A DNA stretch of 64,000 bases from Achromobacter sp. UMC71 (GCF_014170305.1 NZ_LZZT01000018.1:310001-374000), one strand, 5' to 3'; positions 1-7,953 are shown, numbered from the stretch's first letter. The notes: generated by a model from the sequence alone, not told the origin. Translations and numbers: made by a program.

Positions 1-609
1 CGAGTCATGCATGACACTAACGCATAACCGCCGCCGATCCTTTGCGCATTCTCATGGTTTTGCTTGCGCGCGGGCTTGGCTGCGGGTTGCGGCCCCAGGC
101 ATTGGCTTGGGGCTCGCTGCCGGATCCTGGGCGGGCTGTCTGAACAGCGGGCTGCGGATCTGGCGCACGGCTGCTTTGGGATGCTGGCCGTGAACTGCTG
201 ATATGGGACCGAACCGGACTGGGCGGAACGATCTTGTCATGGCGACAAGCTTGGGCTTTTGTGGCCTGCCTTTCAGGGCCTGCCGTTTACAGTCCGCTTA
301 TTCGCGTCTTGTACTGTTCTGTACTGGGCTTGGGCCCGACTCTGCGTTTTTAGGGTTATCTGTCGCAAAGATCTGGCGTAGCCCTTGGGGCTGGTCCAAG
401 ATCCAAGCCCGGGGAGCAATACCGCGGGGCTGCAATATCTTGGAAATGGCTGGCGTTTGTAAGTTCACCAGTGTGCATCGCGGGGGGCGATCACCGGCGA
501 ATCAACTAAGCATCATATAGCTAGTTTGGTGATTTTGCAAGGCTTTTTTGATGGGCGGGGGGAAGCGGGCGCTTTCGTGGCTGAAATACGTCGGCGCCCT
601 GGGGCCGCG
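1..609. other. Stretch without a supported gene
   Basis: I see no convincing gene here. The short open frames have no recognisable protein character and no good ribosome-binding site. The only gene nearby ends at 610 on the minus strand. Composition is slightly less GC-rich than the rest, which fits intergenic or decayed DNA. Confidence 0.5.
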
Positions 610-969
610 TCAGTGCGTAGCGGGGCGAGCTTGGCGCTGGGCTTCGATGATCAGGGCTTCCAGGCGCGGCGACATGCGCAAGGCGACCTGCGCGGCGGTC
701 GAGCCGTCGGCGCGGGTCTCGGTTTCCAGGGCCAGTTCGATACGCTCGCCATTGAAGGCTTCGGGGGCGGCCTGGATCTCGACATAGCGCTCCAGCAGGG
801 CGTCGACGGCTTTTTGCGCATCCGCCAGCGCTTCCTCGCCCAGTTGGTCCGGCCCCAGATATTGGTTGGCCACGCGCGCCAGGTCGTTCATGAAAAACAG
901 CAGGGCGGCGGCGCCGCGGCAATCGGGATGGGCAAAGCCCCAGGTGTCGGGAGAAATGTCTTGGGTCAT
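610..969 (-). CDS. Conserved hypothetical protein (119 aa)
   Basis: I do not recognise this family. The product is acidic and soluble, with no signal peptide or membrane segment. It looks mostly helical in the first 70 residues (AALLFFMNDLARVANQYL..., then a DAQKAVDALLERYVEIQ helix), followed by a strand-rich part with GERIELALETET and a final helix. The frame has strong G/C third-position bias, unlike the overlapping frames. It is transcribed divergently from the acetyltransferase gene at 1125. The function is unknown. Confidence 0.6.
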   Translation of the reverse strand: MTQDISPDTWGFAHPDCRGAAALLFFMNDLARVANQYLGPDQLGEEALADAQKAVDALLERYVEIQAAPEAFNGERIELALETETRADGSTAAQVALRMSPRLEALIIEAQRQARPATH

Positions 970-1124
970 GACGAGCGCAACGGCAAGGATGGCGGGCGGC
1001 CACGGCGGGCCGGCAAGGCGTCATTTTAGGCGATGGCGTGCAGGGGGCAGGCAGGGCGGTCGGGGAACCCATCCAGTTTCGTCCGCGAACGCGCCGCGCG
1101 TGCTTGGGGCATACTTGGCGCCCC

Positions 1125-1637
1125 ATGATCAGACACGCCACCTTCGCCGACCTGGCCCTCTTGCCCGAGGTCGAACGCTCCGCCGCCGCGCGGTTCCTGC
1201 GCACGCCGATGGCTTTTGCCGCCGCCGGCGACCCCTTGCCCGTCCAGACGCTGGCACAGGCGATGGCGGACGGGCTCTTGTGGGTGGCACAGGACGATGA
1301 TGCCCGGCCTGCCGGTTTTGCGCTGGCGCGGCCGCTGGATGCCGACTTGTTCCTGGCTGAAATGTCGGTGGCGTTGCCGATGCAGGGCCGCGGCCTGGGC
1401 CGGGCGCTGCTGCAGGTGGTGGTCGAACACGCCCGCGCCGCGGGGATTTATCGCGGCGTGGCGCTGACGACCGATCGCGAGTTGCCCTGGAATGGCCCCT
1501 TCTACCGGCAGGCGGGTTTTACCGAGGTGCCGCCGGCGCAACAAGGGCCGCAACTGCGCGCGCAGTTGCGGCACGAGGCCGCTGCGGGATTCGATCCGGC
1601 GCGCCGCTGCGCGATGCGCTTGCCGCTGCCCGTCTGA
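1125..1637 (+). CDS. GNAT-family N-acetyltransferase
   Basis: This is a 170-aa GNAT-fold acetyltransferase that would move an acetyl group from acetyl-CoA to an amine; the substrate is unknown. The N-terminus MIRHATFADLALLPEVE is the usual beta1-alpha1 start. The acetyl-CoA-binding motif A is seen as QGRGLGRALLQ near residues 87-97, after the strand LFLAEMSVALP. The C-terminal FYRQAGFTEV segment is the usual motif B. I chose the ATG at 1125 over an upstream in-frame ATG (1038), because the GNAT fold begins there and the extra 29 residues look non-coding. Confidence 0.85.
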   Translation: MIRHATFADLALLPEVERSAAARFLRTPMAFAAAGDPLPVQTLAQAMADGLLWVAQDDDARPAGFALARPLDADLFLAEMSVALPMQGRGLGRALLQVVVEHARAAGIYRGVALTTDRELPWNGPFYRQAGFTEVPPAQQGPQLRAQLRHEAAAGFDPARRCAMRLPLPV

Positions 1638-1787
1638 GGCCGGCGCCCTGTGTCATATCGATTCGATGGCAACAAAATCCGCCCGCAGCCGGCGCGAAGC
1701 GGGCGCTTCGGGATAATCTGCCCGGAGGCGCCGGCTGGGCGGCGGGCGGGCGTCCCGGGTGCGAACCTATACGCAAGGAGGCGGGGC

Positions 1788-2492
1788 ATGACAATGCTGC
1801 GGATGTGCCTGGCGGGCTTGGCGGCGGCTTCGATGCTGGCGCTGGCGGCCTGCGGCAACCGGGAGCCCGAGGAACGCGCAGCCTTTATCCAACTGTTGCA
1901 ACAGCGCATCGATACGGGCGCCTTGGTGCCGATCGGCGCGCTGAGCGACACGGAAAAAGAAGCCGTGGGCGATTATGACGATGCGTACGCGGTGATTACC
2001 CGGTTCCAGGAATCCCTGGCCAAGGCGGCTGCGCCGCTGCGCCAGGTACTGGCTGCCGAAACCATCCGTTCGGTGCAAGACATCGTGCAGCGGCGCCAAG
2101 CTTTCGACGAGGCGCGCAAGACGCTGGCCGACAGCGCCAGCGCATTGCAGGCGGCCCGGGCAAAGGCGGATCGCATCCGGGGCGGCCTGACGCTGGCGCC
2201 GGATCTGGCGCCGGTCTACGACGGCGTATACGACGAGGCCGTCACGGCGCCGTTTGGCGAGTTGATGCAAGCCGCGGGCACGATGGACGCGGTCGCCCGC
2301 GATGCGCTGGGCGTGGCGGATTTCGTCGCCGCGCATGCGGCCGACATTGCCCTGGAGGATGGCCAGACCAAGGTTTCTACCCCGACGCTGCAACAGGAAT
2401 TGAACCAGCGGCTGCAGGCCTTGAACGCGCAGTCCGGCGCCCTGGACCGGGCGCGCGCCACCGTGCTGCGGGCCGCCGGCAGCGACTCCTGA
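1788..2492 (+). CDS. Putative lipoprotein, DUF3053 type
   Basis: The 234-aa product has a lipoprotein signal peptide: Met-Leu-Arg start, hydrophobic core, then LALAAC with the lipidated Cys at residue 22. The mature part is almost entirely helical and resembles the DUF3053 (YiaF-like) envelope lipoproteins, whose function is not known. A strong ribosome-binding site (AAGGAGG, 1775-1781) fixes the start at 1788; the frame is open further upstream to 1650 but that part is not protein-like. It stands alone between two same-strand genes. Confidence 0.75.
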   Translation: MTMLRMCLAGLAAASMLALAACGNREPEERAAFIQLLQQRIDTGALVPIGALSDTEKEAVGDYDDAYAVITRFQESLAKAAAPLRQVLAAETIRSVQDIVQRRQAFDEARKTLADSASALQAARAKADRIRGGLTLAPDLAPVYDGVYDEAVTAPFGELMQAAGTMDAVARDALGVADFVAAHAADIALEDGQTKVSTPTLQQELNQRLQALNAQSGALDRARATVLRAAGSDS

Positions 2493-2586
2493 GCCCGCGG
2501 AGGGCCTGCGCCCCCCGGGGGGGCGTGGCGCGGCGGGGCTTTGTACAATGCGGGTCTCGCGGCGCATGCCGCGCCTTGGACGGAAT

Positions 2587-3705
2587 ATGAGTCAATCTTC
2601 AAGCTTGCACTACAGAACCTTCCTGCTTTTGCTGGTGGTCGTTTCCATCGCCTTCGGCTGGCTGCTCTGGCCTTTCTACGGCGCGGTGTTCTGGGGCGCC
2701 ATCCTGGCCATCCTGTTCGCCCCCTTGCAACGCCGCCTGGTGGCGCGCATCGGCGGGCGCCGCAATCTGGCCGCGCTGATCACATTGGCGCTGGTGCTGT
2801 TCCTGGTGATCCTGCCGCTCGTGGTCATCAGCGGCTCGCTGGTGAACGAAGGCGCCAGCCTCTACCAGAGCATCAAGTCCGGGCAGCTGAATTTCGGCGC
2901 CTACTTCCAGCAGGCCATGGAAGCGCTGCCGCCTTCGATTCACGATCTGCTGGCGCGCTTTGACCTGGCCGACATTCCCAGCCTGCAGGAAAAGCTCAGC
3001 GCCGGCGCGATGCAGGTCAGCCAGTTCCTGGCAACGCAGGCCTTGAGCATCGGGCAGGACACGTTCCAGTTCGTGATCAGCTTCGGCATCATGCTGTATC
3101 TGCTGTTCTTCCTGTTGCGCGATGGCCCGCAACTGGGCTTGCGCATCAAGCGCGCCATGCCGTTGAGCCATGCGCACAAGCAGCATCTGTTTCGCAAGTT
3201 CACCACCGTGGTGCGTGCCACGGTCAAGGGCAACATCGCGGTGGCGGCCTCGCAGGGCGCCCTGGGCGGCATTATCTTCTCCATCCTGGGTATCCAGGGG
3301 GCGCTCCTGTGGGGCGTCATCATGGGCTTCCTGTCGCTGTTGCCCGCGGTGGGCGCCGGGCTGATCTGGGCGCCGGTGTCGATCTATTTCCTGCTCACGG
3401 GCGCCACCATCAAGGGCGCGGTCCTGATCGCGTTCGGCGTGCTGGTGATCGGCATGGTCGACAATGTGCTGCGCCCCATCCTGGTGGGCAAGGACACCAA
3501 GATGCCCGACTACGTGGTGCTGATCTCGACGTTGGGCGGCATGGCGTTGTTCGGCCTGAACGGCTTTGTCATCGGCCCGCTGATCGCCGCGCTGTTCATG
3601 GCCAGCTGGGACCTGTTCTCGCCCCCCGACGAAGAAGTGATTCCGCCCGTCGATCCGCAGCCCCCCGTGCCTGCCGATGACGCCCAGGCCGACAGGACGA
3701 AGTAG
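2587..3705 (+). CDS. AI-2E family transporter (PerM/YhhT-like)
   Basis: This 372-aa polytopic membrane protein has the AI-2E-transporter layout: two N-terminal helices (FLLLLVVVSIAFGWLLWPF...), a soluble middle domain around residues 75-150, then five or six helices rich in Gly. The typical ASQGALGGIIFSILGIQGALLWGVIMGFLSLLP segment and the conserved VDNVLRPILVGK signature are visible. Family members export diverse small solutes or Na+; the AI-2 role is shown for only a few. The start at 2587 is the ATG just before MSQSSSLHYRTF; an upstream ATG at 2548 would add a basic non-membrane leader. Confidence 0.85.
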   Translation: MSQSSSLHYRTFLLLLVVVSIAFGWLLWPFYGAVFWGAILAILFAPLQRRLVARIGGRRNLAALITLALVLFLVILPLVVISGSLVNEGASLYQSIKSGQLNFGAYFQQAMEALPPSIHDLLARFDLADIPSLQEKLSAGAMQVSQFLATQALSIGQDTFQFVISFGIMLYLLFFLLRDGPQLGLRIKRAMPLSHAHKQHLFRKFTTVVRATVKGNIAVAASQGALGGIIFSILGIQGALLWGVIMGFLSLLPAVGAGLIWAPVSIYFLLTGATIKGAVLIAFGVLVIGMVDNVLRPILVGKDTKMPDYVVLISTLGGMALFGLNGFVIGPLIAALFMASWDLFSPPDEEVIPPVDPQPPVPADDAQADRTK

Positions 3706-3826
3706 GCGAGGGCGGCGCGCGGATTGCCTGGCGTCAATCCGCCGTCAGGCCGCCGGGTGTATGGTGTAGAGCAGAACCGGCACCCCCCGGTGCCGGCCTG
3801 CCTACCTAACCTGGAGCGCGTCGGAT

Positions 3827-4048
3827 ATGGACTGGAAGCTGCATAAATCGGGCTGGATCGAAGAGCGCAACTTCGATATTGAATTCGCCGAAACCCCCGA
3901 GGGCTATCACGCTCGTGTGCGGGTCTTCGGCTTTCCGGTGCTGGAAGACACCAAGAATGTCTTTCCGAACGAGGCGTTGGCCGAAAAGGGCGCGCTGACG
4001 CTGCTCAAGAGCCAGTTCACGGGCACGCCGGACCTGGAAGAGCGCTAG
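3827..4048 (+). CDS. Small conserved hypothetical protein (73 aa)
   Basis: The product is a short soluble protein (MDWKLHKSGWIEERNFDIEF...). It looks like three or four beta strands followed by one helix (NEALAEKGALTLLKSQF) with an acidic tail. No family is recognised. The upstream gap (3706-3826) contains a GC-rich hairpin around 3775-3798 without a T-run. The gene faces the convergent DUF4153 gene. Confidence 0.6.
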   Translation: MDWKLHKSGWIEERNFDIEFAETPEGYHARVRVFGFPVLEDTKNVFPNEALAEKGALTLLKSQFTGTPDLEER

Positions 4049-4091
4049 CCCGGCGCCCGCTGCGGACGCCGCGGGGCCGGGCATTGCGTAT

Positions 4092-5906
4092 TCAGTGCAA
4101 CGGCAGCCGCTGTCCGCCCACGATCAGGTCGCGATCCGTGCGGGGGGCGGTATGGACCTGCCCCTGCGCCAACGCATTGCCGATGTCATTGGCCTGGCGG
4201 TCGGCCGTCCAGCGGCGCGACTGCGTGCTGATGCTGCGCCATTTGCCGTCCGCATCTCGCGCGTAGGTGATGAATTCCTCGTAGGCGCGGTTGCCGGTGA
4301 ATTCCCAAGGCGGCACGTACAGGACCAGGTTGTCCGCGCCTGCGCGGGTGATGTCGGCGTGGATCAACCAGCAGCGCCGGAAGTCCTGTTCAGGATCCTT
4401 CGTGGCGGACTCGTCGGCGTCGACGCAGTTGCGCGTCTGGAACGGGTTGGCATCCGCGGCCGCGGGCCACCAGTCGTCGGGGAGCTGGCCGCCGGCTGGA
4501 TAGACCTTGAAGGTTGGCCTGGGGGGCGGCTCCGCCCGTCCGGCGCTATCGCGCCGGGGGTTGCCCCAGTCGTAGTAGTTGCCCTTCAGGGCCAGGGCCG
4601 CCGCGGCGGCGATCTCGGGTGTTCGTGCCTGAGCGGCGCCATCGGCCAGGCGTTGCAGCGCATGGCGGCCGTAGTCGCCGTGGTCGCGCGCCATGGACAG
4701 ATAGGGGTAGTCGCCCGGCGGCACCTGGCCGTTGATCAGGCGTTGCGTCTGGCTATCGGCGGTGAGCCGGTCGGGGCTGAGCAGCGGCGTATGGACCAGG
4801 GTCAGCGCGCTTAGCGCGCACATCGCGGCCACGATGTTGGTCGCGCCCAGGACGGCGTGGAAGCGCCGGGGCGCAAGCGCGGCCAAGGCATAGCCCGCCG
4901 CGTAGACAACCAGCAGGGCGGCAATATAGGAACCCCAGGCGCGAGGCGTCGTCCAGCCGTACTGCTGCACCCGCACCACCAAGCCATATAGCGCGACCAG
5001 GGCCAGCGGCAGCAGGCCGATCGCGGCAAGGCGCAGCAGCGCCTGCAGCCGCGGCCCGAAGGGCGGGGCGTCGGGGCTGTCTTGCCAGGCGGAGTTGATC
5101 AGTTTGATCCAGACGGCGCTGAAGGCGATCAGCGCGCCCGCGGACAATGCCTTGGCTTGCAGGTCCAGCGCCAGCCGGGCAGCCAGCGCCGCTACGAAGG
5201 CAATGCCGATGAGGGCCACCAGCGGCAGCAGCCAGGCGGTCAAGGTGAGCCACGAGCGTTGCAGCGTATCCGCCAATTGCGGGCGGCGCCGCACGCCGAC
5301 CAGGCAAAGCGCCAGCACCAGCGGCACCTCCACCAGCTGGAACCAGATGGACTGGACGAAGTCGTCGACCAGGATGATGCCGATCATGCGGAACATCTGC
5401 CCGGTGGCCCAGAACAGCAGCGAGACTGCCAACGTCAGACCGCCGGCCAGCGCGAGCGTGACGGTGTTGCGCCACGCCGCCCGGAATACCGCCGGGTAGT
5501 TCCAGTGCGGAGCGGACGGGTCCAGCGCCTGCACCAGCGGCAGCAGCAGGAAGGCGCTGACGGCGGTGATCAAGGTTGCGATGGCGCGCAGGCCGGTACT
5601 GTCGCCGTCGACGGGCAGCGGACCCAGCAGGGTCGTCAGGCTGTAGGCATGCAGCGCGGGCAGCGCCACGCCGAAGGCGATCAGGGCCACCAGCCAGCGC
5701 CGGGCGGACGGCATGCCGGCCAGCAGCGCGCCGGCCAGGGGCACCAGCCAGACCCACTGGATGGCGAACATGGTGGCGTAGGTGCTGCGCCACGGCCAGG
5801 CGTGATGCCTGAGCGCGGCGTACAGCGCCAGCGCACCCAGCGCGCCGAGCACGCCGTAGAGGAGGATGGTGCGTTCGGCGGCCTGCAGGCGGGGGCGTTG
5901 GGGCAT
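4092..5906 (-). CDS. DUF4153 domain integral membrane protein
   Basis: This 604-aa protein has about ten to twelve hydrophobic helices in its first 390 residues, followed by a soluble C-terminal domain of about 200 residues. The segment LVALYGLVVRVQQYGWTTPRAWG, near residue 310, is the hallmark of the DUF4153 family of inner-membrane proteins of unknown function. The gene begins 5 bp downstream of the repressor stop on the same strand, so it could be co-transcribed with the repressor. I nevertheless regard it as chromosomal and as the left boundary of the tail locus. Confidence 0.8.
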   Translation of the reverse strand: MPQRPRLQAAERTILLYGVLGALGALALYAALRHHAWPWRSTYATMFAIQWVWLVPLAGALLAGMPSARRWLVALIAFGVALPALHAYSLTTLLGPLPVDGDSTGLRAIATLITAVSAFLLLPLVQALDPSAPHWNYPAVFRAAWRNTVTLALAGGLTLAVSLLFWATGQMFRMIGIILVDDFVQSIWFQLVEVPLVLALCLVGVRRRPQLADTLQRSWLTLTAWLLPLVALIGIAFVAALAARLALDLQAKALSAGALIAFSAVWIKLINSAWQDSPDAPPFGPRLQALLRLAAIGLLPLALVALYGLVVRVQQYGWTTPRAWGSYIAALLVVYAAGYALAALAPRRFHAVLGATNIVAAMCALSALTLVHTPLLSPDRLTADSQTQRLINGQVPPGDYPYLSMARDHGDYGRHALQRLADGAAQARTPEIAAAAALALKGNYYDWGNPRRDSAGRAEPPPRPTFKVYPAGGQLPDDWWPAAADANPFQTRNCVDADESATKDPEQDFRRCWLIHADITRAGADNLVLYVPPWEFTGNRAYEEFITYARDADGKWRSISTQSRRWTADRQANDIGNALAQGQVHTAPRTDRDLIVGGQRLPLH

Positions 5907-5911
5907 GGGGG

Positions 5912-6673
5912 TTAGAAGTCCTCGCTGCGCCAGACCTTCAGCACGCGGCCGAAGACCTCGAAATCCATGCCTTCGGTGATATCCCAGGCGTCGTACTTGG
6001 TGTTCTCGGATTTCGCCCGGACCACCAGGCCGGAGGCGGTGGGAATGCGTTGCAGGCGCTTAATGAAGCCTTCGCTGCCTACGCGGAAGAAATAGATGGC
6101 GTCGTATTCGACGGCCTGTACGCCACGGTCGACGATCAGGGGATCGCCGGGGTTGAACATGGGGCGCATGGAATCGCCGAAACCCGTGACGATGCACAGG
6201 TTCTTCGAGGCAGAGAAGCCCCGGACATTCTTTTGCAGCCATTCGGGGCTGACGTTCCAGCTTTGAATGACGCCTGGCTGGTCGCGCAGTTCCAGGCCAT
6301 TTCCCATCGCGCCTCCGGTATCGAACTGGGCAATGAGGACGTTGTCGAGATGCGGTCTGCCCAGCCGTGCATGATCAAAAGAGACGAGCCGGCCTGGCGG
6401 CTCGTCTGGCATGGCGTCGGGGGAAAGCTCGCGCCACAGGTCGGGGTGGGGAAGATCCATCCAGTGGGCGGACTGGCCCAAGCCCACTGCGAGCTTGGCG
6501 GCCAATGCGTCGCCGACCCGGCGCGGGTGCTTGTCCCGTTTGCCTTGGAATCCTTGAAGTATCTGGTCCAGGTACTTGCGACTGACGCCGGCGCGCTCCG
6601 CCAGGCGGTCCACGCCCCCGGCCTCGTGGACCGCGTACTTGAGGTTGTTCAGTCGGATCGATCGGATGTCCAT
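5912..6673 (-). CDS. CI/PrtR-like repressor: HTH + S24 peptidase
   Basis: This 253-aa LexA-like phage repressor should hold the tail locus silent until DNA damage. Residues 10-45 form a helix-turn-helix (GGVDRLAERAGVSRKYLDQILQG). Residues 110-250 form the S24 domain, with the Ser/Lys dyad at Ser168 (GFGDSM) and Lys205 (GFIKRLQRI). The linker that normally carries an Ala-Gly autocleavage pair reads GGAMGNG, so self-cleavage is uncertain. The start codon abuts an operator half-site and there is almost no leader, as in lambda cI transcribed from PRM. Pyocin PrtR is the obvious functional parallel. Confidence 0.9.
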   Translation of the reverse strand: MDIRSIRLNNLKYAVHEAGGVDRLAERAGVSRKYLDQILQGFQGKRDKHPRRVGDALAAKLAVGLGQSAHWMDLPHPDLWRELSPDAMPDEPPGRLVSFDHARLGRPHLDNVLIAQFDTGGAMGNGLELRDQPGVIQSWNVSPEWLQKNVRGFSASKNLCIVTGFGDSMRPMFNPGDPLIVDRGVQAVEYDAIYFFRVGSEGFIKRLQRIPTASGLVVRAKSENTKYDAWDITEGMDFEVFGRVLKVWRSEDF

Positions 6674-6752
6674 GGTAGCGATAGTAGCAATCCGCTACCG
6701 GAAAGTACAGTAGCGATTCGCTGTTGACTCGATGGTAGCGAGTCGCTACCAT
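6672..6752. promoter_or_regulatory. Repressor operator array and divergent promoters
   Basis: Three palindromic sites are centred at 6691, 6717 and 6742, spaced 26 and 25 bp. The site at 6732-6752 is a perfect 21-bp palindrome with arms ATGGTAGCGA and TCGCTACCAT. The other two are imperfect (GTAGCAATCCGCTAC at 6684-6698; GTAGCGATTCGCTGT at 6710-6724). A fourth half-site, 6672-6681, overlaps the repressor start codon. A rightward promoter TTGACT (6724-6729), 17-bp spacer, TACCAT (6747-6752) straddles the perfect palindrome, so repressor binding would block it. This is a lambda-OR-like arrangement; the repressor assignment is inferred from position. Confidence 0.8.
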
Positions 6753-6970
6753 GAATCCTAATCCTGGGATAGCCGGGCTAGCCGCAACGCAGCGCGGCCC
6801 TGGCGCAGCAGGCCGCGCGGGCGGCTCTCGGCGGCGCGGCGGTTTCCGTCAAGCCTGTCCCGTCGCGTCGCAAGACGCGATTCGCTACCAAGGCGGTCAA
6901 CGGCCGCGGCGATCCGAAGGGGAACACAACCGGCAAAAAACCTGGAACAAGGATAACGAGGCATGGCTGA
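6751..6970 (+). pseudogene. Possible small locus gene with +1 frame disruption
   Basis: An ATG at 6751 opens with MNPNPGIAGLAATQ. The coding signal (G/C third positions) then moves to the next frame at about 6793, which reads AALAQQAARAALGG... and continues as a basic Lys/Arg-rich tail to a stop at 6970. Skipping one base near 6793 would join them into a protein of about 72 aa. It may be a broken gene, a sequencing error, or chance. The ATG also lies inside the predicted -10 region, which argues against it being the native start. Confidence 0.3.
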
Positions 6971-6994
6971 CACGATTGAACGGGGGGCGTCCCG

Positions 6995-7252
6995 ATGAAA
7001 TACGCAAAGGAAGTGCTGGATACGATGTCGGCGTTTCCCGGGCGCCCCTGGCGCATGGCGGAACTGGTGCGCGGCGCGTCCGGCGCACGCGAGTTGACGC
7101 CGCGCGAACGCAACGCGATGCGGCAGGCGATCCTGCGCGTGCTTGAAACCCTGCATGAAGGCGGACAGGTGGCGCGCATCGAACACGCCCGCAATTCGCT
7201 TGCCTATGTCTGGCGCGAAGTGCGACACCCGCAGGATTGTGCTCACGCCTGA
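6995..7252 (+). CDS. Small winged-helix-like protein, candidate regulator
   Basis: The 85-aa product has the pattern of a winged helix: helix (AKEVLDTMSAFPG), helix (RMAELVRGAS), long helix (ERNAMRQAILRVLETLHEGG), then a strand-turn-strand (QVARIEHARNSLAYVWREV). It lies just downstream of the repressor-controlled rightward promoter and before the terminator stack and tail operon, the place pyocin loci use for the activator PrtN. I infer, but cannot show, a regulatory role. An 11-codon frame (6963-6998) precedes it, ending in an ATGA overlap with this start. Confidence 0.65.
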   Translation: MKYAKEVLDTMSAFPGRPWRMAELVRGASGARELTPRERNAMRQAILRVLETLHEGGQVARIEHARNSLAYVWREVRHPQDCAHA

Positions 7253-7534
7253 CCTCAAGGCACAATTCGGTCATGCCGTCGCGGGGTGACAGTCCCCACC
7301 CGGCAGGTGCCTTCTCCTGACACGCAGTACGCAAAACAAGGCCCGCTTCCAGCGGGCCTTATTTATGAGAGGGTACGTGCGTCCGGCGGGCAGTATTGCG
7401 CAGGACACCACCGCGAAGTGCGACACGCCGGGTATTGCGCCGGCGGCAGCCACTGCGCCACAATTCGTTCATGCCATCGCGCTGTGCGCCGATAGCGCCT
7501 CCGGAAAAAACAAGGCCCGCCACGAGCGGGCCTT
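7215..7534. repeat. Imperfect tandem duplication carrying terminators
   Basis: A segment of about 175-200 bp appears twice in direct orientation. Matching landmarks are GCGAAGTGCGACAC (7215, 7413), CACAATTCGGTCATGCC (7261; one mismatch at 7459) and AACAAGGCCCGC (7335, 7509), followed by TTATTTATGA and GGGTACGTGCGTCC. The first copy includes the 3' end of the winged-helix gene. The offset falls from 198 to 174 bp between landmarks, so the copies have diverged by a deletion. Confidence 0.8.
7338..7366 (+). terminator. Terminator hairpin 1
   Basis: Perfect 10-bp stem AAGGCCCGCT/AGCGGGCCTT with a 3-nt loop (7338-7360), followed by the T-rich ATTTAT. It is the first of four hairpins between the regulator and the tail operon. 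Confidence 0.7.
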
Positions 7535-7540
7535 ATTTAT
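7512..7540 (+). terminator. Terminator hairpin 2 (duplicate of 1)
   Basis: 9-bp stem AAGGCCCGC/GCGGGCCTT with loop CACGA (7512-7534) and the same ATTTAT tail as hairpin 1. The loop has changed but the stem is preserved between the two copies. Confidence 0.7.
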
Positions 7541-7588
7541 GAAAGGGTACGTGCGTCCAGCAGGTGCCCTTTGCCGTATCCATGAACA

Positions 7589-7612
7589 GGCTCGCCATCG
7601 GCGGGCCTTTTT
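7589..7612 (+). terminator. Terminator hairpin 3
   Basis: 8-bp stem GGCTCGCC/GGCGGGCC (one G-T pair) with a 3-nt loop, followed by five T residues at 7608-7612. Confidence 0.65.
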
Positions 7613-7620
7613 CATTTCCG

Positions 7621-7655
7621 CGCCCCGCGTTCTCCCTGAGAGCGCGGGGCGTTTT
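7621..7655 (+). terminator. Terminator hairpin 4
   Basis: Stem CGCCCCGCG (7621-7629) pairs with CGCGGGGCG (7643-7651), with an inner CTC/GAG pairing, followed by TTTT. Confidence 0.65.
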
Positions 7656-7879
7656 GCATGGCGCGTCCAGCGGCCTGCCGCCTCGTCGTTGCTCCGGTCC
7701 CGGGCCTGTCTCTCCCGCCCGCCGCGGCCAGAAACGACTTGAGGCGGCAGCCCGGTGGGCGACAGCCGGAATCCGCCGCAACCCAGCCGCACGCGTCAAG
7801 CAACGCGGCATCGCGCCTGATGCGCACCAAAGTCGGCGATCCGCCTCCAGCACGCTGGACTCCCACAACCTGCCCAGGA

Positions 7880-7919
7880 CGCAGCGGCATTCGAAGGCGT
7901 TTCTTCGAATGCCGCTGCG
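7880..7919 (+). promoter_or_regulatory. Very stable leader hairpin before tail operon
   Basis: A perfect 17-bp inverted repeat (7880-7896 with 7903-7919; arms begin CGCAGCGGCATT) closes a 6-nt loop. It ends about 22 nt before the AAGGAG ribosome-binding site (7942-7947) of the first tail gene. The following sequence is CCCCTTTG, not a T-run, so it is a poor classical terminator. It could protect the mRNA 5' end, bind a protein, or control elongation. The stretch 7656-7879 shows nothing else I can name. Confidence 0.6.
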
Positions 7920-7953
7920 CCCCTTTGCCCGACAACATGACAAGGAGCTTCGC

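Noticed and set aside
6672-6752. LexA box at the repressor control region
   Set aside because: The palindromes have arms GGTAGCGA/TCGCTACC, unlike the CTG-N10-CAG LexA consensus; they fit the locus repressor better.
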